In this document: positions 22,739 through 31,268 of the stretch, piece after piece
Layout of the letters: the number at the start of each line of letters is the position of its first letter
How positions within the stretch are numbered: position 1 is the first letter of the stretch
IMG/VR virus record: IMGVR_UViG_3300006802_000184
Span: 1-42,206 of that record
Strand: one strand, 5' to 3'
Length of the DNA: 42,206 nucleotides
DNA from: a virus
The notes under the pieces: generated by a model
What the model was told of the DNA's origin: nothing
The model's database searches: none
The model's input: only the letters and a program-made list of their open reading frames with translations
Translations under genes and position numbers: made by a program

Positions 22739-24384
22739 TGCCCCCTAATATCCTACAGTTGCAGCGCGAAGTAGAGTCGCTTTCTGACGAGCGGCTTCTA
22801 CAGGAAGCTCAGATGCCCAACATGTTTCCTGCATACCTCATCCAGCAGGAAATGGTTAGGCGTGAGCAGGAGCGTAATGCGTACCAGTCTCGCAAGGCAC
22901 AGCAGCCCACGAACACTGTCCACGACAGGTTGATCGAACGGGCACTCTCGGGCATTGGCTCTATCCCCCAGCAATTGTCTCCTGAACAGGAAATGTTTGC
23001 TCAACAGGCCATGATGGATATGAGCCCAGAGCAGATGATGCAGCAGCAGATGATGATGCAAAGCCCCATGCCGCAGCCCATGGCTGATGGTGGGCTTGTT
23101 GGGTATCACGAAGGCGGCGACATACCGTTTCATCCCCATGACTCGCGTGGTCGCCATTACGGAGTTGAAGGATATCGTTTGGTTGGCGAGCGACCAGAGT
23201 GGGTGCTGCCGGGGTCTCCGGCCGATAAGATGATGGGTTATCAGGATGCCTTTAACATAAAGAGCCGAGACCTTTTTAATAGCACCACAGATTTCGTCAA
23301 GGATCTTTTTACCCCATCGGAGCGAAGTTATGTCTACGGGGTTCCAACTTGGGGCATACCCGACATGGAACCTCAAGAAGAGTCGTTGCCGCAAAGATAT
23401 AGTTATGATCCTGCTATTAGTGGATCTGAAGCGTATTATGGCAAGCATGACGAACTAGGTCGTCATTCGTTGCCTAATACTACGCAAGAGATGTTGCAGC
23501 AATTTCTGGCGCAACCGGAACAGCGGCAGGAAGACCGGGGCATTCCTTCCCTCGTTGCTTCTATGCAGGCACCGGCAGTGCAGCGGCAGGAACTAGATCT
23601 CAGCCAGTACTTTCAGATGACCCCAGAAGAACGGGCTGTACTCGACCGTGCCCGTGCAGACGCTCAGTCTCTTGAGTCTCGTATTGATACAGAGTCTGAT
23701 AGACTTTCTGCTCAAGCAAATATTTTGAGCAACGTCGCTCGTGCCATGGCGCGTGGTCAGGTGCCGACTGCCGGTGAACCCCTGCGTGAACTTCAGACCG
23801 CACAGCGTGGGCGGCGTGAAGGTATCATGGATGAGTCAAGAGCCATGGAGATGGCTGCACTTGCTCAGGAAGCGGGACTTTCCCGTGCAGAGCAGGAAGC
23901 ACTCATGGAAAGGGCCATGGTTGAAGACGAGCGCGATTACCAAGAGGTTCAGAGGCAGCGTCTGACTGAAGAAAAACTTCGGTTTGCAGAGATGCTTAAC
24001 TCTGAAGATGAGTCGGAGCGTTTGATGGCGTCCGTGATGCTTGGCATTGCACCAAGACAAGCAACAGAAACCGCATCTATAGAAGGAAGAAACCGCCTAC
24101 TTAGTGCCATAGCAGAAAGCGTCAGCAATATCTCCTCAGAAAATCCGGACAATGTGATAGATATTAGAGACGGAATTGTAGATGTGTATTCCGAAGCGGC
24201 TGCGGCTCTTGGTTATACTCCCGAAAGGCTCAGGGATATTGTTACGCAGTACATACTGATCGAAAAACCAGATTTGGCACAAGAGTTTAGGGTTGAAGAA
24301 ACTCTTCAGAGGAAAGCAAATGGCGGCCTTCAGGGGGCAGCAAATGGCGGCTTATTGAAGAACACCTATCAAATAGAATTTTAG
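22738..24384 (+). CDS. Putative internal (ejection) protein with GG motifs (548 residues)
   Basis: I chose ATG at 22738 in TGATG overlap with the previous stop. The N-terminus PPNILQLQREVESLSDERLL - NMFPAYLIQQEMVRREQERN resembles the start of internal proteins that read DEQLxxxMxxPSxxxPxYLxxxEixRR in environmental phages. Met/Gln-rich to about residue 115, then MADGGLVGYHEGGDIPFHPH. The region 280-420 is a long charged helix (RARADAQSLESRIDTESDRL, then QEVQRQRLTEEKLRFAEMLN). The end has a double motif, KANGGLQGAANGGLLKN. It is probably a head-packed protein. No enzymatic motif visible. Confidence 0.55.
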   Translation: MPPNILQLQREVESLSDERLLQEAQMPNMFPAYLIQQEMVRREQERNAYQSRKAQQPTNTVHDRLIERALSGIGSIPQQLSPEQEMFAQQAMMDMSPEQMMQQQMMMQSPMPQPMADGGLVGYHEGGDIPFHPHDSRGRHYGVEGYRLVGERPEWVLPGSPADKMMGYQDAFNIKSRDLFNSTTDFVKDLFTPSERSYVYGVPTWGIPDMEPQEESLPQRYSYDPAISGSEAYYGKHDELGRHSLPNTTQEMLQQFLAQPEQRQEDRGIPSLVASMQAPAVQRQELDLSQYFQMTPEERAVLDRARADAQSLESRIDTESDRLSAQANILSNVARAMARGQVPTAGEPLRELQTAQRGRREGIMDESRAMEMAALAQEAGLSRAEQEALMERAMVEDERDYQEVQRQRLTEEKLRFAEMLNSEDESERLMASVMLGIAPRQATETASIEGRNRLLSAIAESVSNISSENPDNVIDIRDGIVDVYSEAAAALGYTPERLRDIVTQYILIEKPDLAQEFRVEETLQRKANGGLQGAANGGLLKNTYQIEF

Positions 24385-24387
24385 TCC

Positions 24388-27300
24388 ATGGATGAGCAAG
24401 AAATCAGGAGACGGTACGAAGAGCTTCGTTCGTCCGGGCTAACACACGGTCAGGCCGTATCACAGATTGCTGCCGGTATGCGCGGTGGATCTAATGAAGA
24501 CCGTGGCGTTCTTGGTGAGACCGCAGCCGGAGCAGCCTTTGGTTTGTCTCAGGCCGCAACAAGCCTTGGTGAAGGGTTGGGCCTTCTGGGTGAAGCAATC
24601 CTGCCAGAAGCCCTTGAGGCTCCAGCTACAGGACTCAAAGAATTTTCTCAAAATGTAGAATCTTCTCTTGAGGAAATATTGGCCCCATCTGGCACTGCGG
24701 GTACGGTCGGAAGGATTGGTGGCAGGGTTGTAGGGGAGGCGCTAACAACCATAGGCTCTCTGGGCTTGGGCAGACTCGCAATGATGAAGTATGCTCGCCC
24801 TCAACTTGAAGCTATCCAGAGAGCTGTCGGTGCCAGCAGGGCGCGTCAGGTAGGGGCAGCCTTGGCTGCGGAAGCGCCTGTGAATGTCCCCAGAGCGTTT
24901 GCATACGCCGAAGAAACCGGCAACCCCTTGTCGTCAGAGATTGCACTAGAGTTTGTTGGAACAGGTTTGGGAGCGTTGGCGTTTGGTGGGCGAGCAGCTT
25001 TACCCAAAACGGACGCAGCAGGGAGGCTGGGTGACTTTAATTTGAGTGGCGATGCGCCACCAAAAACAAATAGCCCGCAATTTCTTACTCTTTTACAGAG
25101 ATGGAGATCCAAGCTCACCAATCAAGATGAAGCCGCGTATCGTGCAATACTTACATCTGGTGACAAGAAAGCTGCATATAAATTTCGGGATGCAATCTCT
25201 GGGCTAGAGGGTGCGTCAAGTAAGGCAAGCCAGTACTTCTCTGCCAATATGGGGCCAATCCTTGCTCGTTATAAAAACAATCTTAAAGAGGTTGGTCAGG
25301 CTGCTCAAATTAGGGCGGATTGGGCAGCGAGGCAGCAAACCATAGCGGATCTGCCGAAAGAACAGCAGAAACTCGCAACGCTGAAAGCTAAAAAAAATCT
25401 GTCAAAAGCGGATAAAACCAGAATAAAACAGATAGAACAAAAAATTTCTGACTATGAAGAGTATGTAAAGTACGGATCTACAGGCCAATTGTTTGACGAG
25501 GCTGCTGAAAAAGTTCGGATTGTTGAGGCAGATCCGGTACTAATGAAAGGGTCCGACGAGCTACAGGAATATTTTAGCAAGCTAGTAAACCTAAACCCTG
25601 CCCTTAGCCTAAGCGACTTGAGAGGTACAAGGGATTTCTATAGCCCATTGCGCTTGCATCCCAGTGAATTTGTTTCTAAGGGCCCGCGTGCAGGGGACGC
25701 CACGAACAGATTTGCACCAAAGAAAATCGAACAACCCCTAAGCAGAAGAAACGCAAACACAACCGGCAAAAAACTAAACGACCCAATTTCCGTCGCCTTT
25801 CAGGACACACTGGACACGTTTGGCAACCAGCAAAAACAAAGTGTAAATGATATTTTCTATGGCTCCCTGATAGATCATGGGGGTCAGTGGGTAGACTCTG
25901 CGGGTCGCCCTATAATCAAACTCTTGGGCGACGAAGCGGCGGAAGAGTCACGGAAAGCTGGCGGCAGAGTTGTTTCAGCTAGAGTGATAGACGAGGCCAC
26001 GGGCGAGAGGGTAGTCAGGCACTTTGAGGTTTTCGACAACGATCTATTCGATGGCATTACTCAAGTAGACCAAGCTTCGGCTGGTCGAGTAATGAAGATC
26101 ATGCAGCAAGTTGCCAACCTAAAGCGTCAGTTCATTACGCTTCTGCCAGACTTTAGTGTTATGGCTCTTGGTCGCGACCTTCCGCTTTATGCGGCACAAA
26201 GGGCTGTGCAGCGCGGAGCCCCTGCCGCGCTTGAGGCCGGTGCCGGTGCCGGTGTAGGTGCTGTTGCCGGGGCAGTACTGGATGAGGAAGACCGACTTGG
26301 GGGTGCCCTGACCGGAGCCATGCTTGGCGTTTCTGGTGGAACTCTTGCCAGACCGACAATGGAGATCGCAGATGCGATGACGTCCATATTTAGGTGGCAA
26401 AACGCCGGGTTTGCACGAAACACTTCCGGCGCAGTTGCTGAAATTCAAGATGTCTTGCTCAAGGATCTTGGGTTTGGCGACCCAAGAGCGTTTGAATTAT
26501 TCCGGCAAATGGGTGGCGTGAAGGCTGGTCTAATAAACACCCAAGAAGAACTCACAAAAATTATCAACGCACGGATGTCCCCAGAGGAAAAAGCGTCGAT
26601 TATTTCTTTTCCAAAAAACTTTTTTGATGCACTAAAGTTTTTTGGTATGGCAGCAGAAAATGCTGCAAGATTGGCAATGGCGAAGCAGTTGATGAAAGAG
26701 GGTGCTACAAGCGAAAGATCAATTCTAGCGTCTGCCGATGTTACCCTTCCCTTTCAGAAAAAAGGAAACCTCAAGACGGTCAAGGACTATGGAAGCATCA
26801 CGCCGTTCCTCAATGCCTCATTGCAGAGTTGGGACAAGCTCACGAGGATAATGTCGGGCGATATCATTAAAGCAACCGACGACCTGACGGACCCAACAGT
26901 ACTACAGAAGGCGGCGCAGGCGTCACAAGCCATCCTTGCTCTTGGGGCCACCATTACTGCCCCAACAGTCGCCCTATGGAACATCAACAAAGATAACCCT
27001 GAGTACTGGGATCTAGACCTTTATAAAAGAAATCTTTTTTGGGTCGTACCCAAGGATGAAGGTGGGTTTTGGTTTATTCCTAAACCGTTTGAGCTTGGTT
27101 ATGCGTTTGGCTCTCTGTTTGAAAGAGGGCTTGATGCACTCGCTCAATCCGGGAGAATCGAGTCAGCCTCTCCTGTTAAAAATGCTTCAGACAAGAAGAT
27201 GCTTTTGCGCGATGTCCTTGACAGCGCAGAAGATTTTGCAAAGTCAGCGGCTACTGGTGCCCTGCCTATTCCTGCTGCGATACAACCACTTATTGAGCAA

Positions 27301-27945
27301 GTAATTAACAAGGACCTATTTCTTTACAGAGATATTGAGCCACAGTACTTAAAGACTAGAGATCCGTCGAGAAGGCAGACATCCAGAACATCTACACTAT
27401 CTAAGGATATTGCTAATGCGATACCCGGAGGCGTCATATCTCCGCTCAGGGTTCAGGCGCTTTTGAATAGCCTTGGTGGCACAACGGCAAGACGACCCAT
27501 GGACGCATACGATGCAATTGGAGCCGCCCAAGGTAGGGCTACGCCGCTTTCTCGGTACCCAAATGCAGAAAGAGTGCAGCGTGTTCTGGGCTCTGCAAGA
27601 TTCAATACACTAAGTCAGGATGTGGGGCAGATCGAATACCAAGCATACAACATCCTTAAAAGGGCATCCGATAGGGCAGCCGACTTTAGACGCATGCAGC
27701 AAGAGGGTTTGCCCAGACAGCGTATTGAGTACTACAGGGATAGGTTTCAAGACGAGCTTGCTATTTCCCGTAGCCTGAAAAGTTATTACGGCAGAATGAG
27801 AAGTCTTCGCGCAGAAAGAAATGAAGTGGCTGAAAGCGAAACACTTTCTGACGAACAAAAAAGAAGAAGGCTGGATGAACTTAATGAGCGCGGTAGGCGT
27901 TTAGGTTCCGAAGTACTCGTCCGTATTAATAACGTGGTCAGATAA
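24388..27945 (+). CDS. Large DNA-ejection protein with LPD38-like region (1185 residues)
   Basis: The largest protein in the window. Residues 1-30 are a short helical motif (EQEIRRRYEELRSSGLTHGQ). Residues 45-200 are Ala/Gly/Leu-rich amphipathic helices (AAFGLSQAATSLGEGLGLLG). A coiled coil lies at about 305-365. Residues 560-880 carry VANLKRQFITLLPDFSVMAL, a glycine-zipper membrane segment (GAGAGVGAVAGAVLDEEDRL) and ASADVTLPFQKKGNLKTVKD - YGSITPFLNASLQSWDKLTR. The PFxNASxQ pattern is the mark of the large polyvalent protein domain LPD38. The C-terminus is strongly charged and helical. Such proteins are packed in the head and ejected to make the DNA path into the cell. It is last of the ejection genes. 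Confidence 0.65.
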   Translation: MDEQEIRRRYEELRSSGLTHGQAVSQIAAGMRGGSNEDRGVLGETAAGAAFGLSQAATSLGEGLGLLGEAILPEALEAPATGLKEFSQNVESSLEEILAPSGTAGTVGRIGGRVVGEALTTIGSLGLGRLAMMKYARPQLEAIQRAVGASRARQVGAALAAEAPVNVPRAFAYAEETGNPLSSEIALEFVGTGLGALAFGGRAALPKTDAAGRLGDFNLSGDAPPKTNSPQFLTLLQRWRSKLTNQDEAAYRAILTSGDKKAAYKFRDAISGLEGASSKASQYFSANMGPILARYKNNLKEVGQAAQIRADWAARQQTIADLPKEQQKLATLKAKKNLSKADKTRIKQIEQKISDYEEYVKYGSTGQLFDEAAEKVRIVEADPVLMKGSDELQEYFSKLVNLNPALSLSDLRGTRDFYSPLRLHPSEFVSKGPRAGDATNRFAPKKIEQPLSRRNANTTGKKLNDPISVAFQDTLDTFGNQQKQSVNDIFYGSLIDHGGQWVDSAGRPIIKLLGDEAAEESRKAGGRVVSARVIDEATGERVVRHFEVFDNDLFDGITQVDQASAGRVMKIMQQVANLKRQFITLLPDFSVMALGRDLPLYAAQRAVQRGAPAALEAGAGAGVGAVAGAVLDEEDRLGGALTGAMLGVSGGTLARPTMEIADAMTSIFRWQNAGFARNTSGAVAEIQDVLLKDLGFGDPRAFELFRQMGGVKAGLINTQEELTKIINARMSPEEKASIISFPKNFFDALKFFGMAAENAARLAMAKQLMKEGATSERSILASADVTLPFQKKGNLKTVKDYGSITPFLNASLQSWDKLTRIMSGDIIKATDDLTDPTVLQKAAQASQAILALGATITAPTVALWNINKDNPEYWDLDLYKRNLFWVVPKDEGGFWFIPKPFELGYAFGSLFERGLDALAQSGRIESASPVKNASDKKMLLRDVLDSAEDFAKSAATGALPIPAAIQPLIEQVINKDLFLYRDIEPQYLKTRDPSRRQTSRTSTLSKDIANAIPGGVISPLRVQALLNSLGGTTARRPMDAYDAIGAAQGRATPLSRYPNAERVQRVLGSARFNTLSQDVGQIEYQAYNILKRASDRAADFRRMQQEGLPRQRIEYYRDRFQDELAISRSLKSYYGRMRSLRAERNEVAESETLSDEQKRRRLDELNERGRRLGSEVLVRINNVVR

Positions 27946-28331
27946 TGAAATGGTTTCTCGAACGAGAAAAGACCAAAGGCGATGCTGTCTGGGGCAAGAT
28001 GTACAACGAAGACGGCCTGACCATGTGGACAATAGAAAACGCAGAAAAAATTATTCCTGCCGGGGAGTACACTTGCAAGCGCGACTGGTACCACAGGGGT
28101 AACTACGAAACATTCGAGGTTATCGTGCCCAGTCGTAGTCGCATCCTTGTCCACGGTGCCAACTACGCTCGTCAGCTAGAGGGGTGCATCGCCCCCGGTG
28201 GCTCGCGTGGGGAAACCGAAGACGGCAAGCTCGCCGTGTGGGGTTCCAAAAAGGCTCATCGCAAGTACATGGACTCCCTGAAGGGCAAAGACTTTCACGC
28301 CCTTATTATCTCTGATCCTGCACACACATGA
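27945..28331 (+). CDS. DUF5675-like protein
   Basis: A 128-residue protein with the layout LEREKTKGDAVWGKMYNEDG, TMWTIENAEKIIPAGEYTCK, the central YHRGNYETFEVIVPSRSRIL and VHGANYARQLEGCIAPGGSR, the hallmarks I recall for DUF5675 (IPxGxY... RxxILxHxGNxxxxxxGCIxxG). This fold has a conserved His and a Cys near the GCI motif (H66 and C77 region), reminiscent of L,D-transpeptidase or peptidoglycan-acting enzymes, but no activity is established. It lies beside a holin-like gene, which supports a lysis or cell-wall role. Overlaps both neighbours. Confidence 0.7.
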   Translation: MKWFLEREKTKGDAVWGKMYNEDGLTMWTIENAEKIIPAGEYTCKRDWYHRGNYETFEVIVPSRSRILVHGANYARQLEGCIAPGGSRGETEDGKLAVWGSKKAHRKYMDSLKGKDFHALIISDPAHT

Positions 28332-28558
28332 AAGATATTTGGTCTATTTTCCGGGACGACAATAGCTGGAATGAAAAAACTATTATCGGATTTCTTTCTT
28401 TTGCGATGATGGTTATTACTGGTATTATAGACATTGGTTCGGGTATATTTGGCTATGAGTTGGAGATCAAAGAGTTTGTGTACAACTCATTCCTAATCAT
28501 CACACTAGGCTCGTTCGGCATTGCTGGACTAGAAAACGTTTTCAAGAACAGGCCATAA
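28328..28558 (+). CDS. Holin-like membrane protein
   Basis: A 76-residue protein with two hydrophobic segments, about 19-38 (TIIGFLSFAMMVITGIIDIG) and about 52-70 (NSFLIITLGSFGIAGLENV). The N-terminal DIWSIFRDDNSWNEKT and the C-terminal VFKNRP are polar, so both ends may face the cytoplasm. This layout is common for small two-helix phage holins or holin-like proteins encoded beside the endolysin. It overlaps the DUF5675-like gene by four bases. Function inferred. Confidence 0.6.
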   Translation: MKDIWSIFRDDNSWNEKTIIGFLSFAMMVITGIIDIGSGIFGYELEIKEFVYNSFLIITLGSFGIAGLENVFKNRP

Positions 28559-28738
28559 ATGTTGTGCCCTCGGTGTTGTTCCAATGCGGACAGTGCGCGC
28601 TTCTGTTGGATGTGCGGGTGGGACATGGACAGTTTCTACATGGACTGCGATAAGTGCGGTAGTGATGTAGGTGACGACGGTTACTGCCTTGTGTGTGGCG
28701 CTCTTGTTTTTATAGACGACGATGAAACAGAACCATGA
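28559..28738 (+). CDS. Double zinc-ribbon protein (59 residues)
   Basis: ATG follows the previous TAA directly. The protein carries four CxxC pairs, CPRC, CWMC, CDKC and CLVC, at about residues 3-6, 16-19, 30-33 and 43-46. That is two zinc ribbons in tandem (DZANK-like arrangement), followed by an acidic tail (FIDDDETEP). Such ribbons bind nucleic acid or proteins. It overlaps the start of the metallophosphoesterase gene by 17 bases, so they are co-translated. The target is unknown. Confidence 0.75.
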   Translation: MLCPRCCSNADSARFCWMCGWDMDSFYMDCDKCGSDVGDDGYCLVCGALVFIDDDETEP

Positions 28739-29570
28739 ACACCTCGTAGTATTTCTTGGTGACACCCACTGTGGATCTACGGTGGGGCTGTGCCCAGAAG
28801 AGGGGCTAGAGCTAGACGACGGTGGCTGGTACAAGCCCAACAAATCTCAAGTCTGGCTCTGGAATAACTGGCTCGACGCATGGAAGCGTGTCAAAGAAAT
28901 GCGGAGCCGAAAAACAAAACTACACATCGTAGTTAACGGCGATGCCATCGACGGTGATCATCACCGCACCTCTCAGATCGCAAGCCGACTCACGGGCATA
29001 CACATCACATGCTTCCTTGAGTCCATGCGTATCCCCCTCGCCCTGAAGCCTGACTCAATCCACATCATTCGCGGCACCGCCGCTCATGTAGGAGAGTCGG
29101 GAAACACTGAAGAAGGCATAGCTCGCGCTCTGAAGTCTCAGGGGTGGCCGGTGATGGGAGATCCTGACACTGGGCAGATGTCTTCGTATTGGCGCAAGGT
29201 GACAATCGGGGGCGTAGACTTCGATGTCAAACACCACGGACGCATGGGCCGTAGGGCTCACACGAAGGGTCCGTACATGCGATGGTACGCTCAGGACATT
29301 TGCTACAACTACATGATGGACGGCCTGACCCCACCTGACCTAGCCATTCGCAGTCACTTCCACCAGTTCGCTGACAGTGGAAATATCCACAAAATAAAAA
29401 CTCGCGCGGTAGCTTTGCCCGCTTGGCAGTTGGCTACCGAATATGTTCACCGTGTGGCAGAGAGCATGGCTGACATAGGGCTTGTCTGTGTCCCTGTCAG
29501 CGGTGGTAGATATTCAGTCGAACCTATTCTGTATTTACCAGAACGTCCCACCCAAATGGAAATCAAATGA
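28722..29570 (+). CDS. Calcineurin-like metallophosphoesterase
   Basis: A 282-residue protein with the full metal-binding motif set: GDTHCG (D14, H16), NGDAIDG (D74, D77), RGTAAH (H122, in place of GNHE), KHHG (H171, H172) and SHFHQF (H212, H214). The two-metal phosphoesterase fold is therefore clear. The substrate (phosphodiester, nucleotide or protein) cannot be read from sequence. Similar proteins occur in many tailed phages. It overlaps the zinc-ribbon gene and, by four bases, the next gene, so it is part of the late rightward operon. Confidence 0.85.
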   Translation: MKQNHEHLVVFLGDTHCGSTVGLCPEEGLELDDGGWYKPNKSQVWLWNNWLDAWKRVKEMRSRKTKLHIVVNGDAIDGDHHRTSQIASRLTGIHITCFLESMRIPLALKPDSIHIIRGTAAHVGESGNTEEGIARALKSQGWPVMGDPDTGQMSSYWRKVTIGGVDFDVKHHGRMGRRAHTKGPYMRWYAQDICYNYMMDGLTPPDLAIRSHFHQFADSGNIHKIKTRAVALPAWQLATEYVHRVAESMADIGLVCVPVSGGRYSVEPILYLPERPTQMEIK

Positions 29571-29821
29571 TTACTGAGGCAGAAATCCTTGAGCAAATCT
29601 CACAGTCCATTGAGAAGCGAAGGGAGGCCAAGCCAGACGAAGACCCGTACTCGTTCACCACAAGAGAGCTTGTCGAGGTAATCGGTATTTCAGATCGAAA
29701 GCTCAGGCTACTCCTTCGGGCCATGCTTGAGTCCGGTGACGTACAGAATAGCACGGTGTACAGAAAAACTATTACCGGCGTACTCTCACGGACCCCGGCG
29801 TACAGGTTCGTTGTGGAATAA
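29567..29821 (+). CDS. Small winged-helix-like DNA-binding protein
   Basis: An 84-residue protein. Residues about 27-63 (FTTRELVEVIGISDRKLRLL - LRAMLESGDVQNSTVYRKTI) look like a helix-turn-helix: a partner helix, the GISDRKLRLLL recognition helix and a wing (QNSTVYRKT...TPAYRFV). It is encoded next to the lysis-type genes and the metallophosphoesterase. It may be a late-gene regulator, but no target can be proposed. The ATG overlaps the previous stop (ATGA) and the next ATG follows after one base. Confidence 0.55.
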   Translation: MITEAEILEQISQSIEKRREAKPDEDPYSFTTRELVEVIGISDRKLRLLLRAMLESGDVQNSTVYRKTITGVLSRTPAYRFVVE

Positions 29822-29822
29822 T

Positions 29823-30446
29823 ATGTTGAAAAATATTTTTATGGCGCTGGCCTGTATTTTTATAACTTTGTTTGTTATAAAAAATATTTTCTTGAAACCG
29901 GAATTTGAGCTGGAAGCACTGAACAAAAGGACATCTAACGCTGAGTTAGAATTGGCTCAGGCCAAAGACAGGCTGGACGAGATCTCTGCGAGGTATGTCT
30001 TTGTGGTGGACAGCCTCAAGCAAGAAGGTGAGAGCTTGAGGGCTGTTGCTGTACAAGCCAGAGCTAGAGCTGATAACGCATCGCGCTCATACGGTGAGCG
30101 CACAACCCACCTTGTTGATAGCCTTCGCGCAGCGGGACAAGAAATTATTTCTGAGCAAATTATTTCTCTGCAACAAGCGCACGACTCGGTGGTCGTTGCC
30201 CTGAAAGATGAGATTGATGCACTGAGAGCCGACCGCGCCCTGCTTTGGCGAAGGATTGAGGTGTCCGATTCTGTGATCGGGGTACAGGCGGCTCAGGTAC
30301 AGGCGTCAGAGGCCGTTGCAGCCGCGCTGAGAGACGAAAGAGACGCTTGGAGAGTGAAGGCTAATCCCTCACTCCCCAAGCGCCTCTCACGGTCCCTGCC
30401 AGCCGTATTGGCTACGGCTGTGATTGTTTCTACTCTGGGTGGCTAG
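29823..30446 (+). CDS. Spanin-like membrane coiled-coil protein
   Basis: I chose ATG at 29823, directly after the previous stop. About 207 residues: an N-terminal membrane segment MLKNIFMALACIFITLFVIK (about 2-22), then a long heptad-rich coiled coil from about 30 to 180 (ELELAQAKDRLDEISARYVF), and a C-terminal hydrophobic piece (SLPAVLATAVIVSTLGG). An inner-membrane helix with a periplasmic coiled coil is the layout of an i-spanin, and position after the holin-like gene supports it; the second membrane piece could span the outer side. The stop overlaps the leftward gene at 30430, so it is the last rightward gene of the late arm. Confidence 0.5.
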   Translation: MLKNIFMALACIFITLFVIKNIFLKPEFELEALNKRTSNAELELAQAKDRLDEISARYVFVVDSLKQEGESLRAVAVQARARADNASRSYGERTTHLVDSLRAAGQEIISEQIISLQQAHDSVVVALKDEIDALRADRALLWRRIEVSDSVIGVQAAQVQASEAVAAALRDERDAWRVKANPSLPKRLSRSLPAVLATAVIVSTLGG

Positions 30447-30594
30447 GGTCCGAGTCGTCCGCTTGCGCCTTATTCATCTTAAGCAAGGTGTAGCCTTCTT
30501 CACTAGACTTGGCGATTACGGCCAGTGACATTGACAGCAACCCCATCAGTGAGCCAAGGGCTATGCCCACAAAAAATGCCATTGTCGCAGTCAT
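30430..30594 (-). CDS. Small membrane protein, DUF3789-like (54 residues)
   Basis: On the minus strand ATG at 30594 opens TATMAFFVGIALGSLMGLLS followed by MSLAVIAKSSEEGYTLLKMN, ending in HPE. A single membrane helix with a Gly-rich GxxLGxLMGxL core, followed by a charged tail, is the layout of the DUF3789 type small phage proteins. AGGAGAC lies directly before the ATG. Its last 17 bases overlap the 3' end of the spanin-like gene, so the two arms converge here. Confidence 0.6.
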   Translation of the reverse strand: MTATMAFFVGIALGSLMGLLSMSLAVIAKSSEEGYTLLKMNKAQADDSDPSHPE

Positions 30595-30602
30595 GCTGTC
30601 TC

Positions 30603-30899
30603 CTAGTGAATATTGTCTTTGGATACAGCACCATTTGGTGCATCTATAACGCCCAGTGCGACTAATACCAAGCAGATGTGGTTCAGGAATTCTGAGGCTT
30701 CCAATTCACTAAGCCCCGCTACACTGGCTTGAATGTAGAAGAGTTCCTTCCAGTTATTCCAACCGTCTTTCGGGGGTGGCTTGTGCCCACTCAAGAAGTG
30801 CATGAGGACGCTACCGACCATGGCTGCATAACCAGACTGACCCCTTACGTTGCCTTTGAAGCAGTCCAGACTGGGCAATAGTTTCTGCGTGTTTTTCAT
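30603..30899 (-). CDS. Unrecognised early protein (98 residues)
   Basis: The ATG follows the stop of the previous gene (TAA then ATG). The sequence KNTQKLLPSLDCFKGNVRGQ - SGYAAMVGSVLMHFLSGHKP has a polar helix, a hydrophobic region around 27-38 and another (LNHICLVLVALGVIDA) near the C-terminus; a Pro-rich turn (HKPPPKDGW) is between. No known family. It is next to last in the leftward operon. Confidence 0.4.
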   Translation of the reverse strand: MKNTQKLLPSLDCFKGNVRGQSGYAAMVGSVLMHFLSGHKPPPKDGWNNWKELFYIQASVAGLSELEASEFLNHICLVLVALGVIDAPNGAVSKDNIH

Positions 30900-31268
30900 T
30901 TACATGCGCCTCCATATCATTACGGGGCGAGCGTGGCACTCAGCCCTTCTGCTTTTTACGTAATTTCCTGTCGCACAAACCAACCCATCTTTCCTTGCCT
31001 TGGTCATAACGGCACCCATGGCGCGTGGCTCACGGGGCTCGCTATCAACCTGTTCCCACAAGTAGTCAGTGGTGAATGTTTGTTGATGTGGTATTGAAGA
31101 AATTATTTTCAATACAGAGCTTATCCAATTGTCGTATGCAACCTCTAGTTTTTCGATTGCTTGGTCTCGCAAGTCTTCTGCGCTACTAAACATTGAGGTT
31201 TGCAGCGGGTCATTAAGTGCATCCGCCAACCATGCCGGTACAGCGCTCATGTCTTCCTCCTTGCTCAT
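30900..31268 (-). CDS. Winged-helix-like DNA-binding protein
   Basis: I chose the ATG at 31268; an in-frame ATG at 31250 is equally supported (see the tandem ribosome-binding site). The C-terminal half TTDYLWEQVDSEPREPRAMG - AVMTKARKDGLVCATGNYVK - SRRAECHARPVMIWRRM matches a phage winged-helix type I recall (REPRAMGAVMxxAxxxGxI...KSxRPECHARPxxVW). Residues 10-40 form an acidic, Met-rich start. About 122 residues. A role in replication or transcription is possible; the protein partner is not known. Confidence 0.6.
   Translation of the reverse strand: MSKEEDMSAVPAWLADALNDPLQTSMFSSAEDLRDQAIEKLEVAYDNWISSVLKIISSIPHQQTFTTDYLWEQVDSEPREPRAMGAVMTKARKDGLVCATGNYVKSRRAECHARPVMIWRRM

Noticed and set aside
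26215-26285. GCCGGTGCCGGT repeats as a regulatory repeat
   Set aside because: They are in frame and code for the GAGAGVGAVAGAV glycine-zipper of the large ejection protein.
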